Source of the DNA: Acidobacteriota bacterium
Lineage (GTDB): Bacteria > Acidobacteriota > Terriglobia > Bryobacterales > Bryobacteraceae
DNA length: 46,179 nt
Assembly: GCA_025354525.1 (NCBI GenBank)
Contig: JANXMS010000035.1
Location: 1-46,179 of the forward strand
Reading direction: 5' to 3'
Shown: positions 45,820 through 46,179 of the stretch, piece by piece
How the letters are laid out: each line of letters opens with the position of its first letter
How positions within the stretch are numbered: position 1 is the first letter of the stretch
Notes under the pieces: model-generated
Told to the model about the DNA's origin: nothing
Database searches by the model: none
Seen by the model: only the letters and a program-made list of their open reading frames with translations
Made by a program: the position numbers and the translations under genes

Positions 45820-46179
45820 CCCCGAACAGAATCGCGATCACCAGCAAAATCAGCAACGCACCGTTCGCACCCTGCAGTCGCAACTTGGCCTCAAAGAGCT
45901 AACGGCCATGCACGTCATCTTCGCCGCCAACATCCCGCCCAGCGGCGGAAGAATTGTCGTAACCCCGAACCTGATTGCGATCACCAGCAAGCTCAGCAAC
46001 GCACCGTTCCCATCCTGCAGTCGCAACTTCTCGGTCGGAACTTGGCCTCAAAGAGCTAACCGCCATGCACGTCATCTTCGCAGCAGTCGGCATCGGGAAG
46101 CGCTTTAGCCATCTTTCTCAAACACCTTCGCCGCCAGCACCCCGCCCAGCGACGGAAGAATTGTCGTAACCCCGAACAG
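45702..46179. repeat. Three degenerate tandem units of the EamA 3' end
   Basis: Unit 1 is at 45702-45892, unit 2 at 45893-46049 and unit 3 at 46050-46179, cut by the window edge. Each contains GAGCTAA.GGCCATGC (the EamA C-terminal codons) followed by a tail reading on the minus strand as LLILLVIAILFGATTILPSL and GGVLAAKVYEKDG. That is the C-terminus of a convergent membrane protein whose body lies outside the window. Unit 2 lacks about 35 bp. This points to tandem duplication of a convergent gene junction. Confidence 0.8.

Overview
This window looks like part of a chromosome of an Acidobacteriota member of the Bryobacterales/Solibacter type. The basis is gene style, not a database match: many secreted or Tat-type exported proteins (Gfo/Idh oxidoreductase, sugar-isomerase-like TIM barrel, S55 SpoIVB-type protease, ThuA, DUF1080, beta-propeller), a protein with the NAQKSTGPKT-type motif common in that group, high GC, and a PLPDGRGSV-coding intergenic repeat.

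Region 1 (1-9.5 kb) and its extension at 12-13.1 kb are a decaying defence and toxin-antitoxin (TA) cluster. From left to right: one arm of a long inverted repeat that truncates an antitoxin; a broken Gp49/RelE-type toxin; an IS3-family transposase tail; a hypothetical gene with degenerate copies of its 3' end; an AbiEii/AbiEi pair in convergent orientation, both with lesions, next to two perfect palindromes; a three-gene toxin-antitoxin-chaperone (TAC) locus of HigB/RelE, HigA and a SecB-like protein; a Schlafen AlbA_2 protein; a TIR remnant; an anti-phage dCTP deaminase with a small partner; and, after a haloperoxidase/outer-membrane pair, a truncated ParE locus and a DUF433/DUF5615 pair. 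Most of these genes carry one stop codon or one-base frameshift in an otherwise recognisable frame. A broken ATPase-TIR gene (27-28.5 kb) has the same character.

Region 2 (13.3-26.7 kb) is mostly intact: transglutaminase-like protein and lysA; an intact MntA-HepT pair; an operon rpiB-like, deoC-like, GAF/SpoIIE phosphatase with 4-base overlaps; NicO-type nickel/cobalt exporter; NarX/NarL-type two-component pair; secreted tandem cyclophilin with a DUF1080-like protein; a broken ThuA gene; and gap.

Region 3 (28.8-46.2 kb) holds a secreted beta-propeller protein, an S55 protease-like protein, a Gfo/Idh oxidoreductase, a decayed methyltransferase, a LytS-type kinase and ribA. These are followed by a tightly coupled five-gene minus-strand operon (51-aa protein, class I glutamine amidotransferase-like hydrolase, DinG-type helicase, PTPS/QueD-family protein, YkgJ-like protein) and a plus-strand operon (sugar isomerase-like, Cys-rich protein, CbiX/SirB-like, ferredoxin-NADP reductase-like, small membrane protein). 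Last come the second arm of the inverted repeat, a PfkB-family sugar kinase, a secreted protein, an EamA transporter and tandem duplications of its 3' end.

Base composition switches by eye from G-rich to C-rich on the plus strand between about 25 and 31 kb, whatever the gene direction. A replication terminus or an inversion boundary would explain this. All family calls are from reading the sequence; no searches were run.
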